Origin: Ferrimonas sediminum
GTDB taxonomy: Bacteria > Pseudomonadota > Gammaproteobacteria > Enterobacterales > Shewanellaceae
NCBI RefSeq assembly: GCF_900100175.1
Contig: NZ_FNEM01000004.1
Location: 62,001 to 126,000 of the forward strand
Reading direction: 5' to 3'
DNA length: 64,000 nucleotides
Shown: in pieces, positions 8,535 to 18,109 of the stretch
Position numbering within the stretch: position 1 is the first letter of the stretch
How the letters are laid out: each line of letters begins with the position of its first letter
Translations under genes and position numbers: made by a program
Notes under the pieces: generated by a model
Seen by the model: the letters and a program-made list of their open reading frames with translations, nothing else
Databases searched by the model: none
Told to the model about the DNA's origin: nothing

Positions 8535-10886
8535 ATGGAAGACCATAACGATCTTATAAATCAGCTCGTTCCATTACTGCAAGACGCCAGTTTTGACAGC
8601 CTGCTGGATCAAGCGACGTCCCACCTCAGCAGCTCAGATCGCTTTCTTGTCCGCATGGAGCTGCGGCGGTTGAATCAGGATTGTCTGCGCAAAATTGATC
8701 TGAGCGGCCACTCAGGCCCGGAGACCCGGGAGGTGGAGATCTGCGGTGTCAGCCACCGCTTGAGTGAAGAAGCGGAGCAGTTTCTGCAGCAGCAGATTGA
8801 GCTGTATGAAGGGCGTTATACCGTCGGGGCTTATGAGGCCCTGCTGGATTCCCTCAAACCCGACAGCGGCAACCAGGATTCCCACGAATCCCAGAGCGAC
8901 CAGCCGACCCGCCCTCCCCGCGTGGATCTTCTGCCCATGGGACACTACATTCGTCGCAGGGAAACCCGTCACACCTTCTCGTCGCCCATTACCTTGTGGC
9001 AACCCAACGGGGCGCCGATGTCCGGCCGCACCCAGGATCTGTCCATTCGCGGTGCCAAAATCAAAACCCTGCGTCCCTGGGTGCTGGATCCGGCCCAGCC
9101 GGTGATTGTCAGCTTCACCGAAATCGCCAGTGAGTTTACCGTGCCCGAACTGAAGCACGGCGTCAGCTACCGGGTGATCGACACCCAGCCGGGCGAGGAC
9201 CATACCCAGATACGACTGAGACGGGTGGACAACACCCCCAATCTGGATCAGACCTTTGAGCGAATTCTCAGCGTCAGCCGATTGCGAACCCGGCCCGAAC
9301 TCAACCATCTGCTGTCTACGGCCAAAAGTCGCGGCTATGAACGCCAGTACCTGCCGAGGCTGGCCTCTGTTCCAATTGCAATGTCACTGAAAAATGGCAA
9401 ATTACAACCCTCCATGGCGCTGCAAACCGAGTCTAACCGCAGTCACCTGAACTACTGGCTGGATGAACGCGGTCACAGCCAGCTGTGTTCAGCCCTGACC
9501 GAGGAGCGCCTGGCCAGACAACTGAAGCATCCTGGCGAACTGGCCCACCAACTGCTGTTCAGCTTTGTGCACCACCATGACAACCACAAGCTGTTCTTCT
9601 CCGCCACCCTGTTTGAGCTGGAACGCCAGCAGATGAGCGCCTGCTTCTTCAAACACGCCAGCCGGAAAACCGGATTCCGGGTGCATCGCGTTAACCTGCA
9701 CACCATCAGTGAACGGGATAAAGAGTGGGCCAGTCACTCGCCGGTCAATGGCCGCCCCAGCGACGCTCTGGTGCGCCAACAGATCAACGGCATGTCATTG
9801 CTGGTGCACCTGAGCAGCCTGGCTCCCGAGGAAAACAGCGGCTTTGCCGACTACGACTCAGACTGCCACATCAACCAGTTGCGCCAGTTTGGCCAGAAAC
9901 GGGTGTCGAACATGGATCCCCGGCCACTGCCCTGCCAGCAGCAGGAGCTGCGACGGGAGCCGCGCTTCTCCCTGCAAACCCGGGTGCTGGTCACCCACAA
10001 GCGGGACGAGATGGTGGCACTGTCGGTGGATGTTTCGCCCAGGGGACTCAGACTGGATGTTGAACAGGCGGTACACCTGCCGCTGCATGAGACCCTCAAA
10101 CTGGAGTTTCCCGAGCTTCAGCCTCTGGCGGGCAAGCTGAAACTGAAACAGCTGCCCTATGAACTGGTACGAAGCCAGAAAGACGGCAAGACCCTGCACC
10201 TTAAAGCGGTGGAGGACGAACCTCACTCAGGCGTGGTGTTCCTGTCTCATCTTCTGGGCCAGAACCGCGAAAAGATGGTGCAGGTTGGCAGTCAGATTCA
10301 ACATCGCCAGCTGTTGGAAGGGGTCAAGAATCTGGTGCTGAAGCGACTGTACTCACTGCCATTTTTCATTCATAAATGCCAAAGTAAGCTGCATGCCAAC
10401 CTGGCCGGTAACAGTTTATTGCCCAGCACCACCCTACAATCGCTGATCGATCTCCATGGCCTCAACCTCGACGCCATTCTCAACAATGAGGTGGTCCACA
10501 AACAGTATGACCAGATGGCCCGCAGCCGCAACGAGGCGCCGGCCTGGCTATCGACTCTGATACTGCACTGGCCGCCGGAGAGAGAGTTACGCCAGGCATG
10601 GACCCTGTCAGAGATTGGTCACCCAGATCAGGTTCGGCTGAAGCTGGCCCAGTTGCATGGTGACGGTCACCTTAAGGTCGTCAGCCTGCAGCTGAATCGG
10701 GCACAAAAGCCCGACCTGGATTACCTGCAGGCCGAACTGGCCGCCATCAGCACCCACGCCCTGCACCGGGCCAAAGAGCTGGAAGAGATGTTATGGCAGA
10801 TCGCGGTCATCGGTGAGCTCCGGGACATCACCCCCGAGTTTCTGCTGCAATATCGCCTGCCCATCGAGGCTGCTGTAGCCAGCTAA
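8535..10886 (+). CDS. Large protein with two PilZ domains
   Basis: 783 residues from the ATG at 8535; the frame stays open to 8463, but MEDHNDLINQLVPLL is the more natural start. Two PilZ signatures can be read: RRRETR near residue 140 with DLSIRG after it, and RREPRF near residue 473 with DVSPRG after it. The N-terminal 135 residues and the stretches between the domains are mostly helical and I cannot assign them. There is no signal peptide or membrane segment. A protein of this size and plan occurs beside radA in Shewanella by recall. The likely role is c-di-GMP sensing; the output is unknown. The last 59 bases overlap the convergent hydrolase gene. Confidence 0.82.
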   Translation: MEDHNDLINQLVPLLQDASFDSLLDQATSHLSSSDRFLVRMELRRLNQDCLRKIDLSGHSGPETREVEICGVSHRLSEEAEQFLQQQIELYEGRYTVGAYEALLDSLKPDSGNQDSHESQSDQPTRPPRVDLLPMGHYIRRRETRHTFSSPITLWQPNGAPMSGRTQDLSIRGAKIKTLRPWVLDPAQPVIVSFTEIASEFTVPELKHGVSYRVIDTQPGEDHTQIRLRRVDNTPNLDQTFERILSVSRLRTRPELNHLLSTAKSRGYERQYLPRLASVPIAMSLKNGKLQPSMALQTESNRSHLNYWLDERGHSQLCSALTEERLARQLKHPGELAHQLLFSFVHHHDNHKLFFSATLFELERQQMSACFFKHASRKTGFRVHRVNLHTISERDKEWASHSPVNGRPSDALVRQQINGMSLLVHLSSLAPEENSGFADYDSDCHINQLRQFGQKRVSNMDPRPLPCQQQELRREPRFSLQTRVLVTHKRDEMVALSVDVSPRGLRLDVEQAVHLPLHETLKLEFPELQPLAGKLKLKQLPYELVRSQKDGKTLHLKAVEDEPHSGVVFLSHLLGQNREKMVQVGSQIQHRQLLEGVKNLVLKRLYSLPFFIHKCQSKLHANLAGNSLLPSTTLQSLIDLHGLNLDAILNNEVVHKQYDQMARSRNEAPAWLSTLILHWPPERELRQAWTLSEIGHPDQVRLKLAQLHGDGHLKVVSLQLNRAQKPDLDYLQAELAAISTHALHRAKELEEMLWQIAVIGELRDITPEFLLQYRLPIEAAVAS

Positions 10887-11772
10887 GGACATTTGGGAAC
10901 AGTTCGGCGGCCGCATCCCGGTGGGTCAGCAATCCTGCATGGTCGTAGTCTCGGCGAAAGCCCTGACTACGGCCAATCACCTGGTACTGGGCCCGCCCTT
11001 CCAGGCCACACTCCAGCATCAGGTCGTGCACGTCTCTGGGGTTACCCAGGGCCCGATCACCGGCACCGGCCACAAACCAGGTAACCGGCCAGCATCCCTG
11101 CTCCACCAGTGACCGGGCTGCTTCACCATAATCAAAGCCATCACGTTCATCCAGCCAGTGACGGTGACTGATCCAGGGCAGAGAATCCAGCAGGAACCGG
11201 GTTGACTGGTCGTCCATTCCCACCCTAAGTCTTTGCAGCGGCAGATAGCCCAATTTCTCCCCCAGCCAGGGAAACAGTCGTTTCCAGGCCAGCTCGATCT
11301 TCAGCAACCGCTCCGAACTCCAGCTGCGTACGGTTCGCTTGGAAGCAAACAGCGACAGGGTTTGTACCTGGCTGAGCATTTTCGGATAGCGTGCCAGAGT
11401 GGCGATCATCAATACCCCGCCCCAGGAGTGCCCTATCCAGTGAACCGCACCGCCGTGGCGCTGGCATAGGCGCTGCTGAACCAGAGGCAGTTGCTCGCTG
11501 ATGATCTCATACTGACCGTGGCTCTCTTTATGCGCCAGCGGCGGATGAGACTGGCCGTGGCCATAACAATCCAGCACGTACACCAGATAGCCCTGATCCG
11601 CCAGGTAACACCCCAGCCCCTTGCCCCTGTCGCTGTAAAACACCCTGCCGTTACTCATGGCACCGTGCACCATCAATACCACACCTTTGTGAACCTGATG
11701 GGGGGTAAGCACCTTAAGGTGCAGGCGGCCACTGCGATAGTCCAGATAGTCTGATCCCTGACTGTGTTGCAT
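10828..11772 (-). CDS. Alpha/beta hydrolase
   Basis: A 314-residue cytoplasmic protein of the alpha/beta hydrolase fold. Visible motifs are the oxyanion-loop segment VHGAMSNGRVF, the DCYGHGQS turn, the nucleophile elbow GHSWGG, and a late Asp (GAGDRALGNP) and His (DYDHAGLL) that would complete the triad. It resembles serine esterases or lysophospholipase-like enzymes that act on small acyl substrates; the actual substrate cannot be read from the sequence. The 3' end overlaps the two-PilZ gene tail to tail by 59 bases, so the C-terminus of each protein is constrained by the other. Confidence 0.8.
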   Translation of the reverse strand: MQHSQGSDYLDYRSGRLHLKVLTPHQVHKGVVLMVHGAMSNGRVFYSDRGKGLGCYLADQGYLVYVLDCYGHGQSHPPLAHKESHGQYEIISEQLPLVQQRLCQRHGGAVHWIGHSWGGVLMIATLARYPKMLSQVQTLSLFASKRTVRSWSSERLLKIELAWKRLFPWLGEKLGYLPLQRLRVGMDDQSTRFLLDSLPWISHRHWLDERDGFDYGEAARSLVEQGCWPVTWFVAGAGDRALGNPRDVHDLMLECGLEGRAQYQVIGRSQGFRRDYDHAGLLTHRDAAAELFPNVLSWLQQPRWAGDIAAETRG

Positions 11773-11828
11773 TACTCTCTACTGCTTATTGACTGCTGAT
11801 GGCACTGATTAGACCAGAAAAACGTGAA

Positions 11829-12698
11829 CTAGATCAACATTGCCAGCACCGCATCCAACCCCAATTGGCTCAGGTTGGCATCGGCGCGGGCCGCCACCGC
11901 CGGCTTAGCCCTAAACCCCACTCCAAGGCGGGCGGTTTCCATCATCGGCAGATCATTCGCACCATCCCCCAGCGCCACCCACTGATTCGGTTCGATGCCA
12001 TACTGCCGCCCCACCTGCTGCAATATCCGGGCTTTGGTCTGAGCATCGACGACGGTGCCGGTAACCTCTCCGGTCAGGCGACCGCCTTGCTCCTGCAGGT
12101 CGTTGGCCTGGAAATAATCCAGCTTCAACTGTGCCGCCAGCACCGATGCGATGCGATTAAACCCTCCGGAGGCCAGCGCTACCCGCCACCCCGCCTGCTG
12201 CAGGTGAGCCACCAATTTAGTAAGGCCTGGATTCAGCGGCAGATCGGCAGCGATATCATCCAGTACTGTCGCCGGAATTCCCGCCAATTTAGCCACCCTC
12301 TGGCGCAAACTCTGCTCGAAACCCAGCTCGCCGCGCATGGCCGCTTCGGTGACGGCACTGACCTCATCATAGACACCACCGGCACGGGCAATCTCATCAA
12401 TGCATTCGATGTCGATGGCGGTGGAGTCCATGTCCATCAACAGCAAGCCTGGCCGGGCCAGTACCGGACCGTCGGTCGCCAAACACAACAGCTCTCCCTG
12501 CTCCACCTCAGGCAGGTCCTTCAACGGCTGCTGCAGCGGCCAGCGTGCAACCTGATACCCCGCCACCTCACTGCGCCAGGCCTGATCCAGCGACACCCCT
12601 TGAGGCAGAGGGCTGGTTTCCAGTGTGGCGACACTGCGACAGATCAACAACAACTGCCAGGGGTGGCTGACGGGCGTGTAGGAGTGCGGGCTGCTCAT
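11829..12698 (-). CDS. serB: Phosphoserine phosphatase SerB
   Basis: 289 residues. The C-terminal two thirds is a HAD-family phosphatase: DMDST with the nucleophile Asp, SGGFN, the Lys in QTKARIL, and GDGANDLPMM. It removes phosphate from L-phosphoserine, the last step of serine synthesis. The N-terminal 80 residues form a divergent regulatory-type domain, as in E. coli SerB. The start is supported by AAAGGAAG ten bases ahead. It is divergent from smp/ytjB, the arrangement seen in E. coli and relatives. Confidence 0.96.
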   Translation of the reverse strand: MSSPHSYTPVSHPWQLLLICRSVATLETSPLPQGVSLDQAWRSEVAGYQVARWPLQQPLKDLPEVEQGELLCLATDGPVLARPGLLLMDMDSTAIDIECIDEIARAGGVYDEVSAVTEAAMRGELGFEQSLRQRVAKLAGIPATVLDDIAADLPLNPGLTKLVAHLQQAGWRVALASGGFNRIASVLAAQLKLDYFQANDLQEQGGRLTGEVTGTVVDAQTKARILQQVGRQYGIEPNQWVALGDGANDLPMMETARLGVGFRAKPAVAARADANLSQLGLDAVLAMLI

Positions 12699-12804
12699 GG
12701 GACTTCCTTTAACATCGTTTTTCAGGGAGATAGCCTTGTTGGCTGTTATTTTTCAACCAGAGTGGTTAGGATCACAGAAGGATGAGCCGGTCGCAAGGAC
12801 AACC

Positions 12805-13449
12805 ATGGCGGGAACGAATACCCACATAAAAATCAGTAATAAACGTTTGGTTGGCTGGCGGGTAATGCAACTCATACTGGCCGTCACCCTGCTGGTGGTG
12901 ACCCTCAACCTGTGGCGACATCATCAGCTTCAGGGCCAACAACTGTTGAATCTACAGGCTGGTGAGCTGGCTACCCAGCTGGTGCAGTACGCCGCCATCG
13001 GCGCCGCCCCGGCACTGGCCAAAGAGGGCGATGAACAGCTGGACTGGCTAGTGCAGCAACTGATTAAAGATCCCCGGATTCTGTCCGCCAGTATCTTCAG
13101 TGACGAAGGCCAGCGACTGGCGCAGGCCCAGAGCCTGTTTCCGGAGTCCCAGTTGCCGGAAGCAAAGCAACTGGAGGCCGCACTCAAACGTTACACCCCC
13201 TTTGTCGCCACCATCGAGCAGCCCGAAGGCACCCTGGGGTTCATTCGTATTCGGGTCAATACTCAACTGTTCTTCCTGGACAACCGCCGCCAGGATCGGG
13301 AACAGCAACGCCAGCAACCGCTGATGCTGCTGATGGCCGGACTGGTGGGCTTTCTGCTGGCCAAGTCGTTATCGGCCAAGCGCGCTGCCATGACCAGAAT
13401 CACCAGGCAACAAAAAGGCGGCCCCAAAGGGCCGCCTCTATCTCGGTAA
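12805..13449 (+). CDS. ytjB: Smp/YtjB-family membrane protein
   Basis: 214 residues from the ATG at 12805 (AAGGA five bases ahead), exactly the length of E. coli YtjB/Smp. An earlier in-frame start at 12697 lacks support and would overlap the serB start region. A first hydrophobic segment (about residues 15-35) and a second near the C-terminus (about 172-190) flank a periplasmic domain of about 130 residues, the SMP_2 plan. The function is poorly known; the family was once linked to haemolysin regulation (AhpA). The position divergent from serB is conserved. The last codons form the stem of the deo operon terminator, which accounts for the odd tail KGGPKGPPL. Confidence 0.85.
   Translation: MAGTNTHIKISNKRLVGWRVMQLILAVTLLVVTLNLWRHHQLQGQQLLNLQAGELATQLVQYAAIGAAPALAKEGDEQLDWLVQQLIKDPRILSASIFSDEGQRLAQAQSLFPESQLPEAKQLEAALKRYTPFVATIEQPEGTLGFIRIRVNTQLFFLDNRRQDREQQRQQPLMLLMAGLVGFLLAKSLSAKRAAMTRITRQQKGGPKGPPLSR
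13411..13437 (-). terminator. Intrinsic terminator of the deo operon, inside the ytjB 3' end
   Basis: The arms AGGCGGCCC and GGGCCGCCT flank a 4-base loop, and the A-run at 13412-13416 becomes a U-tail on the minus-strand transcript leaving deoD. The hairpin lies wholly within ytjB coding sequence. Confidence 0.9.
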
Positions 13450-13461
13450 ACTCCGGCTGAT

Positions 13462-14166
13462 TTACAGCAGAGAGTCCAGAGTCATCACGATCATGTCGTT
13501 GAAGGTGTTCTGACGCTCTTCTGAGGTAGTCGCTTCACCGGTACGGATGTGATCGGATACGGTGACAACACACAGAGCGTTGGCGCCGAACTCGGCCGCC
13601 ACGCCGTACAGGCCTGCCGCTTCCATCTCTACGCCCAGAACGTTCATCTTTTCCATCACGTCGAACATCTCTGGATCCGGCGTGTAGAACAGATCCGCAG
13701 AGTAAACATTACCGATCTTAACCGGAATGTTGGCCGCTTCAGCAGACTTCACTACGTTGGCCAGCAGGCCGTAGTCGGCGATGGCTGCGAAATCGTAGCC
13801 TTTGAAACGAGTGCGGTTTACGCCGGAATCGGTGCAAGCACCCATGCCGATGATCACATCACGTACTTTAACGTCGGTGCTAACGGCACCGCAGCTGCCT
13901 ACGCGGATGATGTTCTTCACACCGTACTCGGTGATCAGCTCTTTGGCGTAGATGGAGCAGGATGGGATGCCCATGCCGGAACCCATAACGGACACTTTTT
14001 TGCCCTTGTAGGTACCGGTGAAACCCAGCATGTTACGTACGTCAGTGACCTGCTCGACATTTTCCAGGAAGGTTTCGGCGATGTACTTAGCGCGCAGAGG
14101 ATCCCCTGGGAACAGTACGGTTTCGGCGAAAGCGCCGGCTGGTGCATTAATGTGCGGAGTTGCCAT
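13462..14166 (-). CDS. deoD: Purine nucleoside phosphorylase DeoD
   Basis: A 234-residue trimeric-class (hexameric) bacterial enzyme beginning [20 protein letters not shown] with the [12 protein letters not shown] phosphate loop, the GMG.PS segment and VEMEAAGLY near the ribose site. It splits purine (deoxy)ribonucleosides with phosphate to give the base and (deoxy)ribose 1-phosphate. It is the last gene of deoC-deoA-deoB-deoD, 28 bases after deoB, and ends at the terminator at 13411-13437. Confidence 0.97.
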   Translation of the reverse strand: MATPHINAPAGAFAETVLFPGDPLRAKYIAETFLENVEQVTDVRNMLGFTGTYKGKKVSVMGSGMGIPSCSIYAKELITEYGVKNIIRVGSCGAVSTDVKVRDVIIGMGACTDSGVNRTRFKGYDFAAIADYGLLANVVKSAEAANIPVKIGNVYSADLFYTPDPEMFDVMEKMNVLGVEMEAAGLYGVAAEFGANALCVVTVSDHIRTGEATTSEERQNTFNDMIVMTLDSLL

Positions 14167-14194
14167 TATTATTGACCCCTTGTTATTTCATCAG

Positions 14195-15412
14195 TTAATT
14201 CAGGAAAGACTTACCGTAGTCCATCGGTTCCAGCCCAAGATAGCTGGCAATGGACTGGCCGATATCGGCAAACGATTCACGATGGCCCAGAGAGCCGGGC
14301 TTCACTGGCTTACCAAACGCCAGCACTGGCACGTGCTCGCGAGTGTGGTCGGTACCGGTCCAGGTTGGATCGCAACCGTGATCGGCGGTTACCAGTACCA
14401 CGTCTTCGTCACCAAGTTTTTCAATCAGTTCTGGCAGGCGCTTATCGAAGTACTCCAGGGCATTGGCGTAACCGTTAACGTCACGACGATGACCGTAAGA
14501 GGAATCGAAATCCACGAAATTGGTGAACACGATGGTGTTATCACCGGCTTCGTCTACCTGCTCGAGGGTGCGATCCCAAAGCGCTTCCAGGCCAGTGCCC
14601 TTCACTTTTTTGGTGATACCGCAGTTGGCGTAGATGTCGGCAATCTTGCCCACGGACACCACCTGGCCACCGGCCGCCTTGTGCTTGTCCAGCACGGTCG
14701 GCGCTGGTGGCTCAATGGCGTAATCGGCACGGTTACCTGTACGGGCAAAATCAGCGGCGCCAGCACCAACAAATGGGCGGGCGATAACCCGACCAATGGT
14801 ATAGGGCTCCAGCTCCTCGCGGGCGATTTTACACAGCTCGTACAGACGCTCAAGACCAAAGGTCTCTTCGTGGCAGGCAATTTGGAACACGCTGTCAGCG
14901 GAGGTGTAGAAGATCGGCATACCGGTACGCATGTGCTCTTCACCAAGCTGTTCAAGAATGGCGGTACCGGAAGCATGACAATTACCCAGGAAACCGTCCA
15001 GACCGGCACGTTCCAGGATCTTATCAGTCAGCTCTTTCGGAAAGCTGTCCTGTTTGTCGTGGAAATAGCCCCACTCATACAGAACCGGCACACCGGCCAT
15101 CTCCCAGTGACCACTGGGAGTGTCTTTTCCCGATGACAGTTCGGAACAGTAACCGTAAGCACCGGTCACTGTTGCATCCAGGTTCATGCCAGCCGGCACT
15201 TCACCCGTGCTCTCCTTGGCGGCGTGCACCAGGCCCCAGTTAGCCAGGTTTGGCAATGCCAGCGCACCGGAACGGCCCACTTCGGCCTTGCCCTCGGCAC
15301 ACTCTTTGGCGATGTGGCCAAAGGTGTCGGCACCGACGTCGCCGAACTTATCGGCGTCCCCTGCGGCACCAATGCCGAAGGAGTCCATCATCAGGATAAA
15401 TACGCGTTTCAT
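14195..15412 (-). CDS. deoB: Phosphopentomutase DeoB
   Basis: 405 residues; an alkaline-phosphatase superfamily enzyme with the N-terminal metal-binding motif [12 protein letters not shown], the catalytic-Thr region [15 protein letters not shown], and the C-terminal [19 protein letters not shown] metal ligands. It turns (deoxy)ribose 1-phosphate into the 5-phosphate, linking the phosphorylases DeoA and DeoD to the aldolase DeoC. It starts 13 bases after deoA with an AAGGAG ribosome site, so the two are co-transcribed. Confidence 0.97.
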   Translation of the reverse strand: MKRVFILMMDSFGIGAAGDADKFGDVGADTFGHIAKECAEGKAEVGRSGALALPNLANWGLVHAAKESTGEVPAGMNLDATVTGAYGYCSELSSGKDTPSGHWEMAGVPVLYEWGYFHDKQDSFPKELTDKILERAGLDGFLGNCHASGTAILEQLGEEHMRTGMPIFYTSADSVFQIACHEETFGLERLYELCKIAREELEPYTIGRVIARPFVGAGAADFARTGNRADYAIEPPAPTVLDKHKAAGGQVVSVGKIADIYANCGITKKVKGTGLEALWDRTLEQVDEAGDNTIVFTNFVDFDSSYGHRRDVNGYANALEYFDKRLPELIEKLGDEDVVLVTADHGCDPTWTGTDHTREHVPVLAFGKPVKPGSLGHRESFADIGQSIASYLGLEPMDYGKSFLN

Positions 15413-15425
15413 CTACTTTTTCTCC

Positions 15426-16748
15426 TTAGCTGCCGCGAATGGTCTCGTACACATCCGGCGTGGCCTCGAAGGCCTCACCCAGAGTAACGGACTGACGCAG
15501 GGCAGCCTCAGCTTCCTGGAACTGAGCGTCATCCTGAGCATGAACCATGGCGATAGGCGTACTGCTATCGAGGGTTTGACCCAAAGAGATGATGTTGCTC
15601 AGACCCACGGCATAATCAATACCATCGGTTGGCAGGCGGCGACCGCCACCCAGACCCACTACGGCCAGACCCATGGCCCGAGCATCCATCGCGGTAACAA
15701 TGCCACTGTGTTCAGCATAGACGGGACGAATGATCTGTGCCTGAGGCAAATAGGTGTCCATCTTGGTCATGAAGTCTGTCGGACCACCCAGGCCCGCCAC
15801 CATCTTACCAAAGATCTCAGCCGCCTTACCGCTGTCCAGCGCCTGCTGCAGCTTGGCGCGGGCATCGGTGGTATCGGTGGCCAGTTTGCCCTGGACCAGC
15901 AGCTCAGCCGAGAGCGCCATGGTCACTTCGTGCAAACGGGGGTTACGATATTCACCGGTGAGGTAGCGCACCGCTTCGCGAACTTCAACCGCATTACCGG
16001 CACTGCTGGCCAGGGTTTGGTTCATGTCGGTCAGCAGCGCGGAGGTGGCTACGCCGGCGCCGTTAGAGACTTCAACGATGCTCTTGGCGAGCTCCTTGGA
16101 AGCCTCGTAGGTCGGCATAAAGGCACCACTGCCTACCTTCACATCCATCACCAGCGCATCCAGGCCACAGGCCAGCTTCTTGGAAAGAATTGACGCGGTA
16201 ATGGCGGCGATGGATTCCACAGTGGCGGTCACGTCACGAATGGAGTAGAAGCGCTTGTCGGCGGGGGCCAGATCACCGGTCTGACCGATGATGGCTACGC
16301 CGGCTTCTTTCACGACCTTGCCGAAGACCTCGTTGGTTGGAGTGATGTTGTAGCCAGGAATGGACTCCAGCTTATCCAGAGTACCGCCGGTGTGGCCCAG
16401 GCCACGACCAGAAATCATTGGAACATAACCGCCACAGGCTGCGATCATGGGGCCAAGCATCAGCGAGACCACGTCACCCACACCACCGGTGGAGTGTTTG
16501 TCGATAACCGGACCATCGAAGTTATGGCCGTCCCAATTCAGGACCATACCGGAATCGCGCATCGCCTTGGTCAGCGCAATGCGCTCATCCATCGGCATGT
16601 CTTTGAAGTAGATTGCCATGGCAAACGCCGCAATCTGACCTTCACTGATGCTGTTGTCGGTAATCCCCTGGACGAAAAAACGGATCTCCTGCTCGCTGAG
16701 CGGCTCGCCGTTACGTTTCTTACGGATAATCTCTTGAGGTAGAAACAT
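15426..16748 (-). CDS. deoA: Thymidine phosphorylase DeoA
   Basis: 440 residues, equal to E. coli DeoA. The ATG at 16748 follows GGAGGCAAAG at ideal spacing, so the longer frame starting at 16766 is not used. Motifs include the phosphate/nucleoside segment [30 protein letters not shown] and [16 protein letters not shown]. It cleaves thymidine and deoxyuridine with phosphate to give deoxyribose 1-phosphate. It is the second gene of the operon, separated from deoC by 166 bases that contain a strong hairpin immediately before its ribosome-binding site. Confidence 0.97.
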   Translation of the reverse strand: MFLPQEIIRKKRNGEPLSEQEIRFFVQGITDNSISEGQIAAFAMAIYFKDMPMDERIALTKAMRDSGMVLNWDGHNFDGPVIDKHSTGGVGDVVSLMLGPMIAACGGYVPMISGRGLGHTGGTLDKLESIPGYNITPTNEVFGKVVKEAGVAIIGQTGDLAPADKRFYSIRDVTATVESIAAITASILSKKLACGLDALVMDVKVGSGAFMPTYEASKELAKSIVEVSNGAGVATSALLTDMNQTLASSAGNAVEVREAVRYLTGEYRNPRLHEVTMALSAELLVQGKLATDTTDARAKLQQALDSGKAAEIFGKMVAGLGGPTDFMTKMDTYLPQAQIIRPVYAEHSGIVTAMDARAMGLAVVGLGGGRRLPTDGIDYAVGLSNIISLGQTLDSSTPIAMVHAQDDAQFQEAEAALRQSVTLGEAFEATPDVYETIRGS

Positions 16749-16764
16749 CCTTTGCCTCCGGTGC

Positions 16765-16791
16765 ATGTCGATGCCCCGGGGGCATCGACAT
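16765..16791 (-). repeat. Strong hairpin between deoC and deoA
   Basis: ATGTCGATGCC and GGCATCGACAT form an 11-bp stem around a G+C-rich loop. On the minus transcript the stem ends just ahead of the deoA GGAGG site with no U-run, so it looks like an mRNA-stability or translation-control element, not a terminator for deoC. Confidence 0.7.
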
Positions 16792-16914
16792 CATCTTATT
16801 TTTGAAATGGATTCGAATCGGTTGTGTCGTAAACTTACTAAAGCTGACTCAATACTAGACAAGCTTTTTGCAAGTTCCGGCGATCCGGATCACAAATATC
16901 AACGCAGATGTAGA

Positions 16915-17685
16915 TTAGTAACCTTTAGAATCGGCAGGTGCGTCGGCCAGTTCCAAGGTGTGCAGCAGGCTGTTCAGCAAGCTGGAAGCACCGAAGCGGA
17001 AGGTACGGGCAGAGGTCCAGTCGTCACCCAGGATGCTGGCAGCCAGATCCAGGTACTCACCGGCTTGCTCGGCGTTACGAACACCACCAGCTGGCTTGAA
17101 GCCGATCTTGGTGTTCTTCTCTTTGATGACGGTCATCATGATGCGAGCGGCTTCCAGAGTCGCGTTCACAGGCACTTTACCGGTAGAGGTCTTGATGAAA
17201 TCGGCGCCAGCATCGATGGAGATCTCTGATGCCTTGCGGATCAGGGATTCCTCTTCCAGTACGCCAGTCTCGATGATCACTTTCAGCAGCACATCGCCAC
17301 AGGCCTCTTTACAGGCTTTAACCAGATCGAAACCGACCTGCTCGTTGCCAGCCATCAGGGCGCGGTAAGGGAATACCACGTCCACTTCATCGGCACCATA
17401 GGCCACTGCCGCTTTGGTTTCGGCCACAGCAATGTCGATGTCGTCGTTACCGTGAGGGAAATTGGTTACCGTGGCAATCTGCACGCCTTCGGCACCGATT
17501 TCACGCAGGGTCTTACGGGCAATGGGGATGAAGCGGGGGTAGATGCAGATGGCAGCGGTATTGCCAGCCGCGGTCTTGGCGTTGTGACACAGGTCGATCA
17601 CTTTCTGATCGGTGTCATCATCGTTCAAGGTGGTCAGGTCCATCAGTTGAAGTGCACGTTGTGCAATCGCTTTAATATCACTCAT
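16915..17685 (-). CDS. deoC: Deoxyribose-phosphate aldolase DeoC
   Basis: A 256-residue class I aldolase with the Schiff-base Lys in DFIKTSTGK, the second active-site Lys in [10 protein letters not shown], and the early TTLNDDDT segment found in E. coli DeoC. It splits deoxyribose 5-phosphate into glyceraldehyde 3-phosphate and acetaldehyde, the final step of deoxynucleoside breakdown. It is the first gene of the deo operon, with a clear ribosome site (GGGAG ahead of ATG). Confidence 0.97.
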   Translation of the reverse strand: MSDIKAIAQRALQLMDLTTLNDDDTDQKVIDLCHNAKTAAGNTAAICIYPRFIPIARKTLREIGAEGVQIATVTNFPHGNDDIDIAVAETKAAVAYGADEVDVVFPYRALMAGNEQVGFDLVKACKEACGDVLLKVIIETGVLEEESLIRKASEISIDAGADFIKTSTGKVPVNATLEAARIMMTVIKEKNTKIGFKPAGGVRNAEQAGEYLDLAASILGDDWTSARTFRFGASSLLNSLLHTLELADAPADSKGY

Positions 17686-18056
17686 GGTGAGTCTCCCAGA
17701 TCTAAATTTAACTAAAAGCAGTATAGAAAAAGATTGGTCACTCGCACGTGGCTAAAGATGATCATAAAACCTATTAATGGCAGGCAGAGATACATGAGGT
17801 ATCTTAGCGCAGGAGGTTACCGCTCACATGCCGTGACGCGGACTTGGTTCCCTGAAGAATCGAAAGAGCGACCGTGGTCGACCCTTGGGCGAAAAATCCA
17901 TTTTCCCGCAGTAACAAATTCAACAACGGCAGCATCATGGCAGCAGTGGCTGCAGATTACAACCGCCTTCGGCAGGAAATGTTGATTTATTACTAACAAA
18001 ATCGTGACTGAACACCAACGCTAACATCAGTATGGATGATAACGTCGAAATTCAGA
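17686..18056. other. deo operon upstream region
   Basis: 371 bases without a credible gene. On the minus strand a TATACT -10-like box lies 40 bases before deoC (about 17720), without a matching -35 box. An inverted repeat AGATAC, five bases, GTATCT is at 17788-17804 and could be an operator. I saw no good full CRP box. Confidence 0.5.
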
Positions 18057-18092
18057 CAAAAAAAAGCCCCGAGTCCTAAGACTCAAGGCTTT
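18057..18092 (-). terminator. Intrinsic terminator of ompK
   Basis: On the minus strand AAGCCTTGAGTC pairs with GACTCGGGGCTT around a 4-base loop and is followed by nine Us. Confidence 0.93.
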
Positions 18093-18109
18093 CTCGCTTA
18101 CAGGAAGGT

